DNA from: Clostridia bacterium
Lineage (GTDB): Bacteria > Bacillota > Clostridia > Oscillospirales > CAG-272
Assembly: GCA_017455945.1 (NCBI GenBank)
Contig: JAFTLM010000005.1
Coordinates: forward strand, 1-39,624
DNA length: 39,624 nucleotides
Direction of reading: 5' to 3'
The notes under the pieces were generated by a model, which saw nothing but the letters and a program-made list of their open reading frames with translations, was not told the origin of the DNA and made no database searches. Shown here in pieces: positions 15,959-23,458 of the stretch (positions are counted from its first letter, which is position 1; every line of letters begins with the position of its first letter). Both the position numbers and the translations under genes were made by a program.

Positions 15959-18146
15959 TTTGCGCCTGGATACGGTGCAGCCTAACCGCGTGCGCCTAGT
16001 TTACGGAGTGCAAAACGACTATAATTCGCGCTATATTTGCGCGCGATTTACCGTAAACGGCAAGCCCATAGAGATAGAGAACACGGCGGCTGTGCGTATC
16101 AATGCAAAGCGACCGGATGGTGAAAGAAACGCATTCCCCGGCACGGTAAACGCAGATGGCACGGTAAACGTGCCCGTGGCGCAGTGGATGCTTGATGTGC
16201 CGGGCGAGGTAAGCGCGAGCGTAACTGCTGCAACGTCGAACAGTGCGCTGACAACACAGGATTTTTATATAATGGCGAAGCCCTCAAACTGGGACGGCAC
16301 GGGCACGCCGAGCGAGGAAGACCCCGACAAAGACGTGATACAAACAATAATCGAGAGTCAAAAGACGGTAAAAAATGAAGTTAAAAACAAGGCAAGTATT
16401 TACGCGCTAAAAGCGTCATATGCAACAGACTGTCTTGACGCTTCGATGTTCGAAAACGGTACAATAAACGAAGCAACGGGCGCGGATTCAACCTATGATT
16501 CACCATATACTCCGTGGAGATTGCGCACAACGGGCTTTATTCCCCCGTGTGATGTTATCAAGTGCAACAATGGTTATTTGTTCCACGTTTTCGTGTACGA
16601 TCTTGATGGTAAATATATTACGTGGGTTTCAAATTTACAAGAGTATTCCGCACTTGACTTCACACAATATAATTATCGTATTCTATTAAGAACCACGGGA
16701 CATGAAGAAGAAATTTCCATTGACGAAGTGGAAAATATATTTGCTTTCAAAGATAAATTGCCAATTCAGGAAACCTATGAAGCTGTTTTCACAGAGAGTG
16801 CGCAAGAAATAATTTTCCGACGTGGATATATTCACGGAGCACTCGGAACTATTCAAACTAGCGTTGTTTCTGTTGTAACAAGTAATTTTTTGAGGGCAGC
16901 AAACGGTTCAACCGTTACCGTAAAAGCCGGTTATATGTTTAGGGTTGCAACATACGCTTCGGACAACGAAGAAAGTTTTATAAAATGTACCGCTAATATT
17001 ATGAGTGGGGAAGTATACACATTTACAAAAGACACATATTTTCGCGCCTATATTTGCCGTATAGATGAAGCGGAGAGCGGTATTGACATTGCAAACAATT
17101 TTATCTTCAATATTCCTACAGTAACAGTAACTAAAGCAAGCGTTAAAAGTGTGTTTGACAGAACAAATAAAGTTTACTTTGGCAACGTACCTGCGAAATA
17201 TTTCAAGTCACCCTATGCCAATGGGTCAAACGAGGGTTTCAACGCTAACACCACGACGAGCGAATTTTACACTAAATTTAATAATCTTGTGTCTGCATAT
17301 CCCGAATACATCACAAAGACCGACCTCGGAGCGTGTTCCGACGGAACACAACACCTTTACGAATACACATTAAAACCACAAAGTGATAGTTTTGAAACAT
17401 TCAAAACTATGCCTAAAGTGTTGATGATCGGAGCGCAGCACGGCTTTGAAAAATCAAACATTTTCGGTCTTTACTATTTTGTGAAAAATTTGCTTGAAAA
17501 CATAGATGATGAATTGATTTCTTATTTGCGTTCGCAAGTTATATTCAAAATCATTCCTATTTGCAATCCATATGGCTTCGATAATTCTGAGTATTTGAAC
17601 GCAAATGGTGTAAACCTAAATCGAAATTATGATACAGGGCACTTCCCTCAATATCCGGATGCAGTTGTAGGCGACGCGCAGTATGGTGGGCAAACGCCAT
17701 TTGACCAACCAGAAACGCAAATCGTGAGAAAATTCGTCAATGATAACAGAGATGCTTTTTTATTTCTTGATTTACACACGAACGGCCAATCTTCTGTTAC
17801 GTCCTATGAACAAGTTAACTGGGTTTCTTTGCAGAACACCGACGATGAGTATTTTTATCAAATGCACGATGCCGTAAGCTCCCACTTTCGCGCCGAAACA
17901 TTACATTTCAAGCACGATTATAATTTACCGTCAACCGCTGTTATCGGCATGCAGGACGGCGAATTCGGGAGTAGAACTATAAGTTGCACATCTTGCGAGT
18001 GGGTATATCAACAGGGTATAATCAGCGCAACCCTTGAGGGCTTCAACGGGTTCCCGAGCAGTACACCTTTTACAATGGAAGTTTATAAGGCAAATACCGA
18101 GATTATCGCTAATTTCGTTAAATGCGTGCTTGCTAACTACGCATAA
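15939..18146 (+). CDS. BppU-type baseplate/fibre protein with C-terminal M14 zinc carboxypeptidase domain
   Basis: 735 residues in three parts. Residues 1-125 match the BppU N-terminal domain ('NDYNSRYICARFTVNGKPI', 'VNVPVAQWMLDVPGEVSASV'), which docks on the baseplate. Residues about 155-395 look like two tandem beta-sandwich modules ('GYLFHVFVYDLDGKYI'; 'GYMFRVATYASDNE') of the kind that bind surface glycans. Residues about 430-735 are an M14 metallopeptidase: HGFE gives His501 and Glu504, NRN gives Asn561-Arg562, DLHTNG gives His613 and 'ATLEGF' gives Glu700, so all zinc, substrate and catalytic residues are present. It may trim peptidoglycan stem peptides or a surface protein during adsorption. 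Confidence 0.88.
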   Translation: MAEAILDLRLDTVQPNRVRLVYGVQNDYNSRYICARFTVNGKPIEIENTAAVRINAKRPDGERNAFPGTVNADGTVNVPVAQWMLDVPGEVSASVTAATSNSALTTQDFYIMAKPSNWDGTGTPSEEDPDKDVIQTIIESQKTVKNEVKNKASIYALKASYATDCLDASMFENGTINEATGADSTYDSPYTPWRLRTTGFIPPCDVIKCNNGYLFHVFVYDLDGKYITWVSNLQEYSALDFTQYNYRILLRTTGHEEEISIDEVENIFAFKDKLPIQETYEAVFTESAQEIIFRRGYIHGALGTIQTSVVSVVTSNFLRAANGSTVTVKAGYMFRVATYASDNEESFIKCTANIMSGEVYTFTKDTYFRAYICRIDEAESGIDIANNFIFNIPTVTVTKASVKSVFDRTNKVYFGNVPAKYFKSPYANGSNEGFNANTTTSEFYTKFNNLVSAYPEYITKTDLGACSDGTQHLYEYTLKPQSDSFETFKTMPKVLMIGAQHGFEKSNIFGLYYFVKNLLENIDDELISYLRSQVIFKIIPICNPYGFDNSEYLNANGVNLNRNYDTGHFPQYPDAVVGDAQYGGQTPFDQPETQIVRKFVNDNRDAFLFLDLHTNGQSSVTSYEQVNWVSLQNTDDEYFYQMHDAVSSHFRAETLHFKHDYNLPSTAVIGMQDGEFGSRTISCTSCEWVYQQGIISATLEGFNGFPSSTPFTMEVYKANTEIIANFVKCVLANYA

Positions 18147-18197
18147 ATGATTTTTGAAAAAAAATTAATACAATGCGATAAAAGGCAGGCGGATGAA

Positions 18198-18230
18198 ATG
18201 AGGTGATAATATGAGGTGATAATATGAGGT
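18198..18230 (+). repeat. 13-bp tandem repeat of ribosome-site plus ATG
   Basis: ATGAGGTGATAAT at 18198-18210 and 18211-18223, followed by a partial copy to 18230. Each unit carries AGGTGATAAT-ATG, so the array makes successive ribosome sites with ATG codons that read only a codon or a few (the last would give MRYKLQKNC). It is the only notable content of the 150-base gap before the holin gene. Confidence 0.6.
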
Positions 18231-18249
18231 ATAAACTGCAAAAAAACTG

Positions 18250-18279
18250 TTGACGAATATATAAACAGTGTGATAAAAT
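18250..18279 (+). promoter_or_regulatory. probable promoter of the lysis genes
   Basis: TTGACG at 18250-18255, then TAAAAT at 18274-18279 with an 18-base spacer (or GATAAA with 17). Weaker than the other promoters but sits 19 bases before the holin start. Confidence 0.5.
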
Positions 18280-18297
18280 TAAGAAAGGAATGATACT

Positions 18298-18591
18298 ATG
18301 CAAAACATTCTCGAAACATTGAGCCTTCCCATCATCGCGGCGCTTACAGTTGCGCTTTTTGAAGCGTTTAAGGGCGCTACAGGCGGCAAATTCAACAAGT
18401 ACATACCTTTGCTTGCTCCGTTCATCGGCGCGGCACTGGGTGCGCTTTTGTTCGTTGCCTTGCCTGAATACGTACCTGCGGCAAACGTGGGTGCTGCGGC
18501 GGTGCTCGGCGCAATAAGCGGACTCTCCGCAACGGGCGCGCACCAAGTAAAAAAGCAGATAGGAAAGGACGGTGACAACGGTGGCTCTTGA
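18298..18591 (+). CDS. putative holin
   Basis: 97 residues behind AAAGGAATG. Three hydrophobic segments (about residues 5-22, 36-56 and 64-80), a short glycine-rich loop, and a positively charged, polar C-terminus (HQVKKQIGKDGDNGGS). Size and layout fit small phage holins, which oligomerise in the inner membrane and set lysis time. It follows the tail fibre and precedes an XhlA-like gene, the usual lysis position. No endolysin gene follows. Confidence 0.75.
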   Translation: MQNILETLSLPIIAALTVALFEAFKGATGGKFNKYIPLLAPFIGAALGALLFVALPEYVPAANVGAAAVLGAISGLSATGAHQVKKQIGKDGDNGGS

Positions 18592-18856
18592 ACATAGTGA
18601 GATACAGGCACTAAAAGCAGAGTTTTTCGCAGAGGCAGACGAGCGATATGTCAAGATCGAGGATTGCAACGACAAGCAAGAGAAGGTGAATGCGAAGTTT
18701 GCCAATGATGACAAGCGCATAGACCTTATTCTTGCAGAGCAAAAACAAATGAGGATGGAAACCAAAAACGGATTGAAGTTTAATAATTGGCTCACAGCGG
18801 CGGTTCTCGGAGCAATAATTGCGGCAGTTATAGCTTTTTATTTCTTGGCTACTTGA
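18572..18856 (+). CDS. XhlA-like holin accessory protein
   Basis: 94 residues from GTG 18572 (a GTG at 18581 is an alternative), overlapping the holin by 20 bases. Residues 1-65 are a charged helix with coiled-coil character; residues about 70-93 form one C-terminal membrane helix ('WLTAAVLGAIIAAVIAFYFL'). This is the architecture of hemolysin XhlA, which works with XhlB holin in Bacillus PBSX. It may recruit or regulate the holin. Confidence 0.7.
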   Translation: MTTVALEHSEIQALKAEFFAEADERYVKIEDCNDKQEKVNAKFANDDKRIDLILAEQKQMRMETKNGLKFNNWLTAAVLGAIIAAVIAFYFLAT

Positions 18857-18881
18857 CAAACATAAATTCAAGTGTTATAAT
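18853..18881 (+). promoter_or_regulatory. promoter with structured leader, late accessory block
   Basis: TTGACA at 18853-18858, 17-base spacer, TATAAT at 18876-18881. The ~90-base leader (18885-18972) is G-rich then C/T-rich: GGGGGA near 18887 can pair with TTCCCC near 18930, and the following CTCTTTCTTTCT is the complement of the AGAAAGAAAGAG leader motif seen at other promoters. This could form a sizeable 5' structure. Confidence 0.75.
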
Positions 18882-18972
18882 ATTATGGGGGATAGGGATG
18901 TACACCCGAAAGCGGTCAACCTCGCCGTTTCCCCTCTTTCTTTCTAAAATTTATGAGGTTATGGAGGGAAAA

Positions 18973-19287
18973 ATGTCAAAATCTTGTAATAACTGCGAGA
19001 TAGCAGAAAAAGATTTCAATGTCACTGTGCCGTATGTGGTACATGAGGCGGCGATGGCAAGAATGGAAAGACAATCTAAAAGGCTATGGATTGTAATTAT
19101 TATTCTAATTGCCGCGTTGCTTGTTTCAAACTTTGCGTGGATTATTTACAATTCACAATTCGAAGTTGTTGAGGAAAGCACCGTAATAGAACAAGAAAAC
19201 GGCGAAGGCGATAACAACTATATCGGAAACGATGGAGATATAAATAATGGCGAAACAAAGGATAACAATCAAGAAGAAATTTCGTAG
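18973..19287 (+). CDS. single-pass membrane protein with N-terminal CxxC
   Basis: 104 residues from ATG 18973 after GGAGGG (an in-frame ATG lies at 18961). CNNC is near the N-terminus; a membrane helix spans about residues 38-60 ('LWIVIIILIAALLVSNFAW'), followed by an acidic, Asn/Gly-rich tail that is probably disordered and extracellular. Common in Clostridia phages next to lysis genes, function unknown. Its last 41 bases overlap a 28-residue gene. Confidence 0.7.
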   Translation: MSKSCNNCEIAEKDFNVTVPYVVHEAAMARMERQSKRLWIVIIILIAALLVSNFAWIIYNSQFEVVEESTVIEQENGEGDNNYIGNDGDINNGETKDNNQEEIS

Positions 19288-19333
19288 AAAGAAAAAGCCC
19301 ACTCGTTGCAAAAGTTGTGGGAAATTCAAATAA
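19247..19333 (+). CDS. 28-residue very basic zinc-knuckle-like peptide
   Basis: Starts at ATG 19247 inside the preceding gene and ends at 19333. More than a third of the residues are Lys or Arg (RITIKKKFRRKKKP), followed by CKSCG near the C-terminus. A basic patch plus one CxxC suggests nucleic-acid binding, with zinc shared by a dimer. The compact composition and fit between two genes support it, though it is too short for routine prediction. Confidence 0.55.
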   Translation: MAKQRITIKKKFRRKKKPTRCKSCGKFK

Positions 19334-19342
19334 GGATTTAAA

Positions 19343-19666
19343 ATGAGATATTATATCGCGCACAAATTTCAAGGTGACAAAAAGAATATCGAGCGTGTCG
19401 AAAAAATTGCAAGAAAATTGCAACTCAAACACCCCGAAAATGCGTATTTTTCTCCTTTGCACGCATTTTCTTTTCTTGACTATGACGATATGCCATATGA
19501 TGATTTTATGGAAATTTGCCTTGATTTTTTAAGCGCGTGTGATGTACTTATTGTGGCAAGTGAAATTTCAAAAGGTGTTCAAATGGAGATAGATTTTGCC
19601 AAACTCGTGAAAATGGAGGTAATGCGTCTTGATGAAAGCGGAAAATTACGACCTTTCACGGAGTGA
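19343..19666 (+). CDS. DUF4406 / nucleoside deoxyribosyltransferase-like protein
   Basis: 107 residues. Begins 'MRYYIAHKFQGDKKNIERVEKIARKL' and contains 'YFSPLHAFSFLDYDDMPYDDFMEICLDFLSACDVLIV' then 'SKGVQMEIDFAKLVKM'. This order (strand, helix, 'SPxH' loop, 'aCDvliv' strand, 'S.G...E...A') matches DUF4406 and the wider nucleoside 2-deoxyribosyltransferase fold, where the Glu of 'GVQMEIDFA' would be the nucleophile. It may act on nucleotides or nucleotide signals. The end overlaps the next gene. Confidence 0.8.
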   Translation: MRYYIAHKFQGDKKNIERVEKIARKLQLKHPENAYFSPLHAFSFLDYDDMPYDDFMEICLDFLSACDVLIVASEISKGVQMEIDFAKLVKMEVMRLDESGKLRPFTE

Positions 19667-19844
19667 GTGGGAAAATTTAATTGATGAGTATGTATTCAAT
19701 GAGATACACCGTGCAATGCTAAAGCGGAATTTGCTTGATGGTCGAACATATGAACAGATATCTGAGCAGTTTGATATGTCAACGCGGCAAGTCGCAAGAC
19801 TTATTCCGAAATTGCAAGAAAAATTATTTAAGCGCATAAAATAA
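19632..19844 (+). CDS. small sigma-region-4-like helix-turn-helix protein
   Basis: 70 residues from ATG 19632 (TTG 19629 is also in frame), overlapping the previous gene. The C-terminal part 'LLDGRTYEQISEQFDMSTRQVARLIPKLQEKLFKRI' is laid out like sigma-70 region 4 or an ArpU-like regulator: a recognition helix preceded by 'T-Y-E-Q-I-S'. A strong terminator follows. It may switch on late genes; the role is inferred. Confidence 0.7.
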   Translation: MKAENYDLSRSEWENLIDEYVFNEIHRAMLKRNLLDGRTYEQISEQFDMSTRQVARLIPKLQEKLFKRIK

Positions 19845-19861
19845 CATAAAATTGTCATTAA

Positions 19862-19900
19862 AATGGCACTTTCACGACATTGTGAAGGTGTCATTTTTTT
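19862..19900 (+). terminator. strong intrinsic terminator
   Basis: 14-bp stem (19862-19875 with 19882-19895) with two G-U pairs and a 6-base loop, ending in seven Ts. Confidence 0.93.
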
Positions 19901-19927
19901 GTTATTATATAGCCAAGAGGTGATGAT

Positions 19928-20065
19928 ATGAATATAACTCAATTTATTAAATCGCACAAAGAATTAAATGAGCTTCCTTTTCTTGTGGTTTTCCGCACAA
20001 TTCAAGTTTTGCGTGAAAAGAATATGCTAAAGGGTTTTGACGATGTGGATAGAGTACAATCCTAA
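19928..20065 (+). CDS. 45-residue hypothetical protein
   Basis: Starts at ATG 19928 behind AAGAGGTGATG and overlaps the next gene by 23 bases. It starts MNITQFIKSHKELNELPFLV and is predicted to be helix-strand-helix. Its ribosome site is strong, and the neighbour's start lies inside it, so the pair is probably translationally coupled. Function unknown. Confidence 0.65.
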   Translation: MNITQFIKSHKELNELPFLVVFRTIQVLREKNMLKGFDDVDRVQS

Positions 20066-20417
20066 TCCGCTTGGCTTGCGTGTAGGTGATTGCGTTATCC
20101 GCGCTATTTCAAAGGCTTTGGATATGCCGTGGGAGAAAACATATATTGACCTATGTGTGCAAGGATTTATGATGGGAGACCTCGCATCAAGCAATGCCGT
20201 ATGGAGTGCCTACCTAAAACACAAAGGCTTCAAGCGTTGCACTATTCAAGATTGTCCTGATTGTTACACCGTTGACGATTTCTGCCAAGAACACCCAAAG
20301 GGAGTTTATGTAATTGGTACAGGCTCGCACGCCGTTGCCGTTGTTGATGGTTGCGTTTTCGATGCGTGGAACAGTCTGCGAGAAACACCCGTGTATTATT
20401 TTGAAAAAGGAGAATAA
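20043..20417 (+). CDS. papain-like cysteine-peptidase-fold candidate
   Basis: 124 residues from ATG 20043. 'RVGDCVIRAISKALDM' puts a cysteine (Cys17) at the N-terminus of a helix; 'GTGSHAVAVVDGCVFDAWNS' places His96 on a strand and Asp107 on the next one. That Cys, His, Asp order and spacing is typical of papain, NlpC/P60 or transglutaminase folds. Six further cysteines (two as CPDC) could bind zinc or form disulfides. It recurs in many Firmicutes phages before a Gln-rich protein. No cell-wall-binding domain, so endolysin use is unproven. Confidence 0.6.
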   Translation: MWIEYNPNPLGLRVGDCVIRAISKALDMPWEKTYIDLCVQGFMMGDLASSNAVWSAYLKHKGFKRCTIQDCPDCYTVDDFCQEHPKGVYVIGTGSHAVAVVDGCVFDAWNSLRETPVYYFEKGE

Positions 20418-20419
20418 AT

Positions 20420-20956
20420 ATGGCTTACCCTAATTATTATCAAGGCGGATATTATCCGCAGTACCAAAATGGAGCAGTCCCCGATATGCTTAACCAGTAT
20501 AAAGGACAGTATCAGCAACCGCAAATTCAAAATCAGCAACCGTTTAGTCAACCATTTAGTCAACCAATTCAGCAACCAATGACTATGCAACCACAAACAA
20601 ACGATATGATGATATGGGTTCTTTCCGAGGGCGAAGCGCAGAGTTACCCTGTCGCCCCGAACAATAGTGTTATTCTTTGGGATAAAAACAGCGATGTAGT
20701 TTATATCAAGTCGGTCAATGCACAGAATGTTCCGTCTTTCCGTGTTCTTGACTACAAAGAGCGCACAGCCGACAATGCCCCAAAAACGCCTGCAGAGCAC
20801 GAATGCAAGTGTGGTAGTAAGTTTGTAAGTAAAGAGGATTTCAAGGCTTTAAAGAGTGAATTTGAGGCTCTGCGGAGCGAATGGGAAACATTAAAGGAAA
20901 AACCAAAAGCTAAGACCGCTAAAAAGGCGGTTGAGGAGGTAACAGATGGCGAATAA
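20420..20956 (+). CDS. Gln/Pro-rich N-terminus with coiled-coil tail, probable virion-associated protein
   Basis: 178 residues behind AAAGGAG. Residues 1-60 are dominated by Gln, Pro, Tyr and Asn and contain the repeat QPFSQPFSQPIQQP. Residues 62-105 form a small beta domain ('IWVLSEGEAQSYPVAPNNSVILW'). A CKCG pair then leads to a helical, Lys/Glu-rich tail. The arrangement is frequent in Clostridia phages downstream of the papain-like gene. Function unknown; a structural or assembly role is plausible. Confidence 0.65.
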   Translation: MAYPNYYQGGYYPQYQNGAVPDMLNQYKGQYQQPQIQNQQPFSQPFSQPIQQPMTMQPQTNDMMIWVLSEGEAQSYPVAPNNSVILWDKNSDVVYIKSVNAQNVPSFRVLDYKERTADNAPKTPAEHECKCGSKFVSKEDFKALKSEFEALRSEWETLKEKPKAKTAKKAVEEVTDGE

Positions 20957-21158
20957 TCTTTATAATCAGTTCGGAAGTGCGCCCGTATCAAATGAAATGG
21001 CGCAGATCGTGAAACAAGTACAAGATTTTCAAAAAACGTTCAAGGGAGATGCAAAGGCACAAGTGGAACAGATGGTGGCTTCGGGCATTATTCCGCAGAG
21101 CGTATTCAATGAATTGGCACAGCAAGCCAATCAAATAATGGCTTTTATGCCAAAATAA
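20946..21158 (+). CDS. small helical hypothetical protein
   Basis: 70 residues, start overlapping the previous gene by 11 bases. Amphipathic helices rich in Gln, Ala, Met ('MAQIVKQVQDFQKTFKGDAK', 'VFNELAQQANQIMAFM') with one Pro break; likely a small helical bundle. Coupled to the Gln-rich protein, so they may act together. Followed by a terminator. Confidence 0.65.
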   Translation: MANNLYNQFGSAPVSNEMAQIVKQVQDFQKTFKGDAKAQVEQMVASGIIPQSVFNELAQQANQIMAFMPK

Positions 21159-21168
21159 CTATGGCTTC

Positions 21169-21192
21169 AAAATCGGGTGCACACGATTTTTG
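21169..21192 (+). terminator. intrinsic terminator
   Basis: AAAATCG/CGATTTT 7-bp stem around an 8-base loop; the 3' arm continues as a short T run. Eleven bases after the preceding stop. Confidence 0.7.
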
Positions 21193-21224
21193 GCAAATAA
21201 ATATATTATAGGAGAAACAAAAAA

Positions 21225-22058
21225 ATGATGGAAACAGGATATTCCCTCGCTGACATTGCGGCGGCTACTGGCAATAGTGGCAATAACAACAATGACGGTT
21301 GGGGCGGAAACAACGGTTGGTGGATTATAATTCTGCTTCTCGCCCTCGGTCGTGGTTATAGCTTTGGCGGTGGCTACGGCGGCGGTAATGGTGGCGGTTA
21401 TGGTCAGCCCATCGTAATTGACAACGGAAGAAGTGGCTCTTGTGGTTGCGGTTGTTCGCCTTGTGCTACACAGGCTGACCTCTCTGCCGCTTTTGCAAGC
21501 AATGCAACGCTGAACGGTATTAACGGCATTGACAGCACGCTTTGCCAAGGATTTAATGGTATTCAACAGTCTTTGATGAGCGGTTTTGCAGGTGTTGACC
21601 GTTCCGTTTGCACCCTCGGTTACAATCAGGCACAGCTTGTAAATGGTCTGTCCAGAGAATTGGCAGATTGTTGCTGTGGTACTAAGCAGGCTATCGCAGA
21701 TGTTAAGTACACTATCGGTAACGAGGCTTGCGAAACCCGCCACGCACTCTACAATAGCACTCGTGACATAATCGACAATGCAAACGCTAACAGCCGTGCG
21801 GTTCTTGACTTCCTTGTAAAGGACAAGATTGACACGCTTCAGAGCGAGAACCTTGCGCTTCGTTTCAGAGCTTCTCAGAGTGAGCAGAACGCATTTATCA
21901 CCGCTAATCAGCAGGCACAGACCGCAGAGCTTATTCGCAGACTTGGCGCAGATTGTCCTTCGCCCGCTTATATCGTTCCTAATCCGAATTGTTGCTATCA
22001 GTACAATGTAAGTCCTGCTAACAATTGCGGATGTGGCTGTGGTAACGGCGGTTTCTAA
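21225..22058 (+). CDS. Gly/Cys-rich protein, probable abundant virion or surface protein
   Basis: 277 residues, ATG 21225 or 21228, after a strong AGGAG. Layout: Asn/Gly-rich N-terminus, one very hydrophobic segment (about residues 33-42, WWIIILLLAL), a long Gly/Tyr tract, a Cys cluster (CGCGCSPC), a helical body (residues 80-240) with a CCCG cluster, and a C-terminal tail with CC and GCGCGCG. Codons favour C/T endings as in the capsid gene, suggesting high expression. It is bracketed by two terminators. The family is unknown to me by name; decoration or adhesion roles are guesses. Confidence 0.7.
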   Translation: MMETGYSLADIAAATGNSGNNNNDGWGGNNGWWIIILLLALGRGYSFGGGYGGGNGGGYGQPIVIDNGRSGSCGCGCSPCATQADLSAAFASNATLNGINGIDSTLCQGFNGIQQSLMSGFAGVDRSVCTLGYNQAQLVNGLSRELADCCCGTKQAIADVKYTIGNEACETRHALYNSTRDIIDNANANSRAVLDFLVKDKIDTLQSENLALRFRASQSEQNAFITANQQAQTAELIRRLGADCPSPAYIVPNPNCCYQYNVSPANNCGCGCGNGGF

Positions 22059-22103
22059 AAATCAATAGATAAAAGATTGACTACTTTCGCATTTAGCGGA
22101 TGT

Positions 22104-22183
22104 TCGGGCGATAATGTTACTGCCCGATAATGACTTTCGGGGAGTGAACGCAGAAGGTAGGTGTTTGCTCCCCTCTATTTTTT
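22104..22183 (+). terminator. tandem hairpins, the second a strong terminator
   Basis: First hairpin TCGGGC/GCCCGA (22104-22109 with 22122-22127), flanked by two copies of CGATAATG. The second, 22139-22149 with 22163-22173, has an 11-bp stem (two G-U pairs) followed by TCTATTTTTT. Together they isolate the Gly/Cys-rich gene. Confidence 0.85.
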
Positions 22184-22202
22184 ATGAAAGGAAATATTTA
22201 TT

Positions 22203-22433
22203 ATGGAAATTAAAACCATAGCAGATTTGAAAACAAAACTCATCAATGCGATTGATGAAATCGATACATCAAAGGTTACTCTTTGTGATCTTAAAATTTT
22301 GGCTGACACCATTAGCGTACTTGCCAACATAAATGATAAACCTTTTGATTTTATGGAAGCGTATTCAAAAATATCTACAATGGGTTTTGGGGCAAAGCAG
22401 ACCACACTTTCTGATTTAAAGGAGGTAGAATAA
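22203..22433 (+). CDS. small hypothetical protein
   Basis: 76 residues behind GAAAGGAAA. Helical, with 'TIADLKTKLINAIDEID' and 'VTLCDLKILADTISVLANI', two amphipathic helices separated by a turn. One base separates it from the next gene. No known motif. Confidence 0.65.
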   Translation: MEIKTIADLKTKLINAIDEIDTSKVTLCDLKILADTISVLANINDKPFDFMEAYSKISTMGFGAKQTTLSDLKEVE

Positions 22434-22434
22434 T

Positions 22435-22893
22435 ATGGCGGCTGAATATAGCTATCCCCTCGTGCAGACGATTGCCGAGGATGAAAACATTATATTCCTT
22501 GACGGTGACAGATGTTGCAAAAAAGGATATATCACACACAGAAGCGGTTCGGGCGTGTTCCGTCTTAAAGGAGCAGGAAACGCTTGCAAGACCGTTTATA
22601 GAGTTACTTTTAACGCAAATATAGCGGTAGCACCTGCGGCAGATGGTGGCGTTTTGGGTGCGATAAGTGTAGCACTTCAAGAGGATGGAGAAACCTTGCA
22701 GAACGCAGTTGCAACAGTTACCCCTGCGGCGATTGGCGATTTCTTCAATGTTTCGCTTACCACTTTTATCGTCATTCCTTGCGGTTGTTGCGTGACCGTA
22801 TCGGTGGAAAACGTAAGCGTTGGCGCGGCAGGAGCGGCAGGCTCAGCGATTGATGTGACAAATGCAAACATCATCTTCGACCGTGTAGCGTAA
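22435..22893 (+). CDS. beta-rich protein, C1q/TNF-like jelly roll candidate
   Basis: 152 residues behind AAAGGAGG. It starts at a CC pair region ('FLDGDRCCKKGYI'), then alternating strands of about eight residues ('VYRVTFNANIAVAPAADGGVLGAISVALQEDG') and a Cys triplet in 'IVIPCGCCVTVSVEN'. Strand pattern and short loops resemble trimeric C1q/TNF or BclA-like jelly rolls, used as decoration or receptor-binding domains. That is inference from pattern. Confidence 0.6.
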   Translation: MAAEYSYPLVQTIAEDENIIFLDGDRCCKKGYITHRSGSGVFRLKGAGNACKTVYRVTFNANIAVAPAADGGVLGAISVALQEDGETLQNAVATVTPAAIGDFFNVSLTTFIVIPCGCCVTVSVENVSVGAAGAAGSAIDVTNANIIFDRVA

Positions 22894-22907
22894 GAAAGGA
22901 GAAAATT

Positions 22908-23438
22908 ATGAAACATCTTGAAGAACTCAAAGAAACAATAAAACGTGAACTTGAAAAGTTCGCAAAACAGGGCGATGTGTCTGTAAACACTCTTGAAAAA
23001 ATCCATAAACTTTCCGACACTTATAAGAACCTCTGCAAGATTGAAATGCTCGAAGAAGAAGCCGAGGGCGGTTATTCTGAGGCAAGAAGCGGAAGAGGTG
23101 GCTCTTATATGCACGGTTCGTCTTATGATGACGATATGATGTATTCCGAGCGTAGAGGCAGAGGTAGAAATGCAAAGCGCGACTCTATGGGCAGATATTC
23201 AAGCGAAGATGGCTATTCCGAAGAGGACGGCTCTTACCGCGCTTCTTATGCAGATGAAATGTCTTATGCGAGAGGCGGTCAAGGGGGCAGAGGCGGTCGC
23301 TCGTCTTATGAGGGTGGATATTCCAGACACGATGCCAAAGATTGGATGATGTCACAACTTGGCGAAATGATGGAGGGTGCAGACCCAAAGGAACGCGAGG
23401 CTCTCAAAGATTGTATGAGGGCAATAGAACGCGCGTAA
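22908..23438 (+). CDS. Arg/Gly/Ser/Tyr-rich low-complexity protein
   Basis: 176 residues behind AGAAAGGAG. Helical N-terminus (residues 1-50) and C-terminus (about 142-176) flank a middle of about 90 residues with repeated SYxD, RGG and GGYS-type units, almost surely disordered. Charge alternates between acid/tyrosine and arginine. Such RGG/SY composition in other organisms supports phase separation or RNA binding; no phage role is known to me. Confidence 0.65.
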   Translation: MKHLEELKETIKRELEKFAKQGDVSVNTLEKIHKLSDTYKNLCKIEMLEEEAEGGYSEARSGRGGSYMHGSSYDDDMMYSERRGRGRNAKRDSMGRYSSEDGYSEEDGSYRASYADEMSYARGGQGGRGGRSSYEGGYSRHDAKDWMMSQLGEMMEGADPKEREALKDCMRAIERA

Positions 23439-23458
23439 CAGAGCAGAACGGCGGTGAA

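Noticed and set aside
18133..18795. 220-codon - strand frame over the lysis region
   Set aside because: Overlaps holin and XhlA-like genes that have clear membrane helices and ribosome sites; nothing supports transcription from the other strand.
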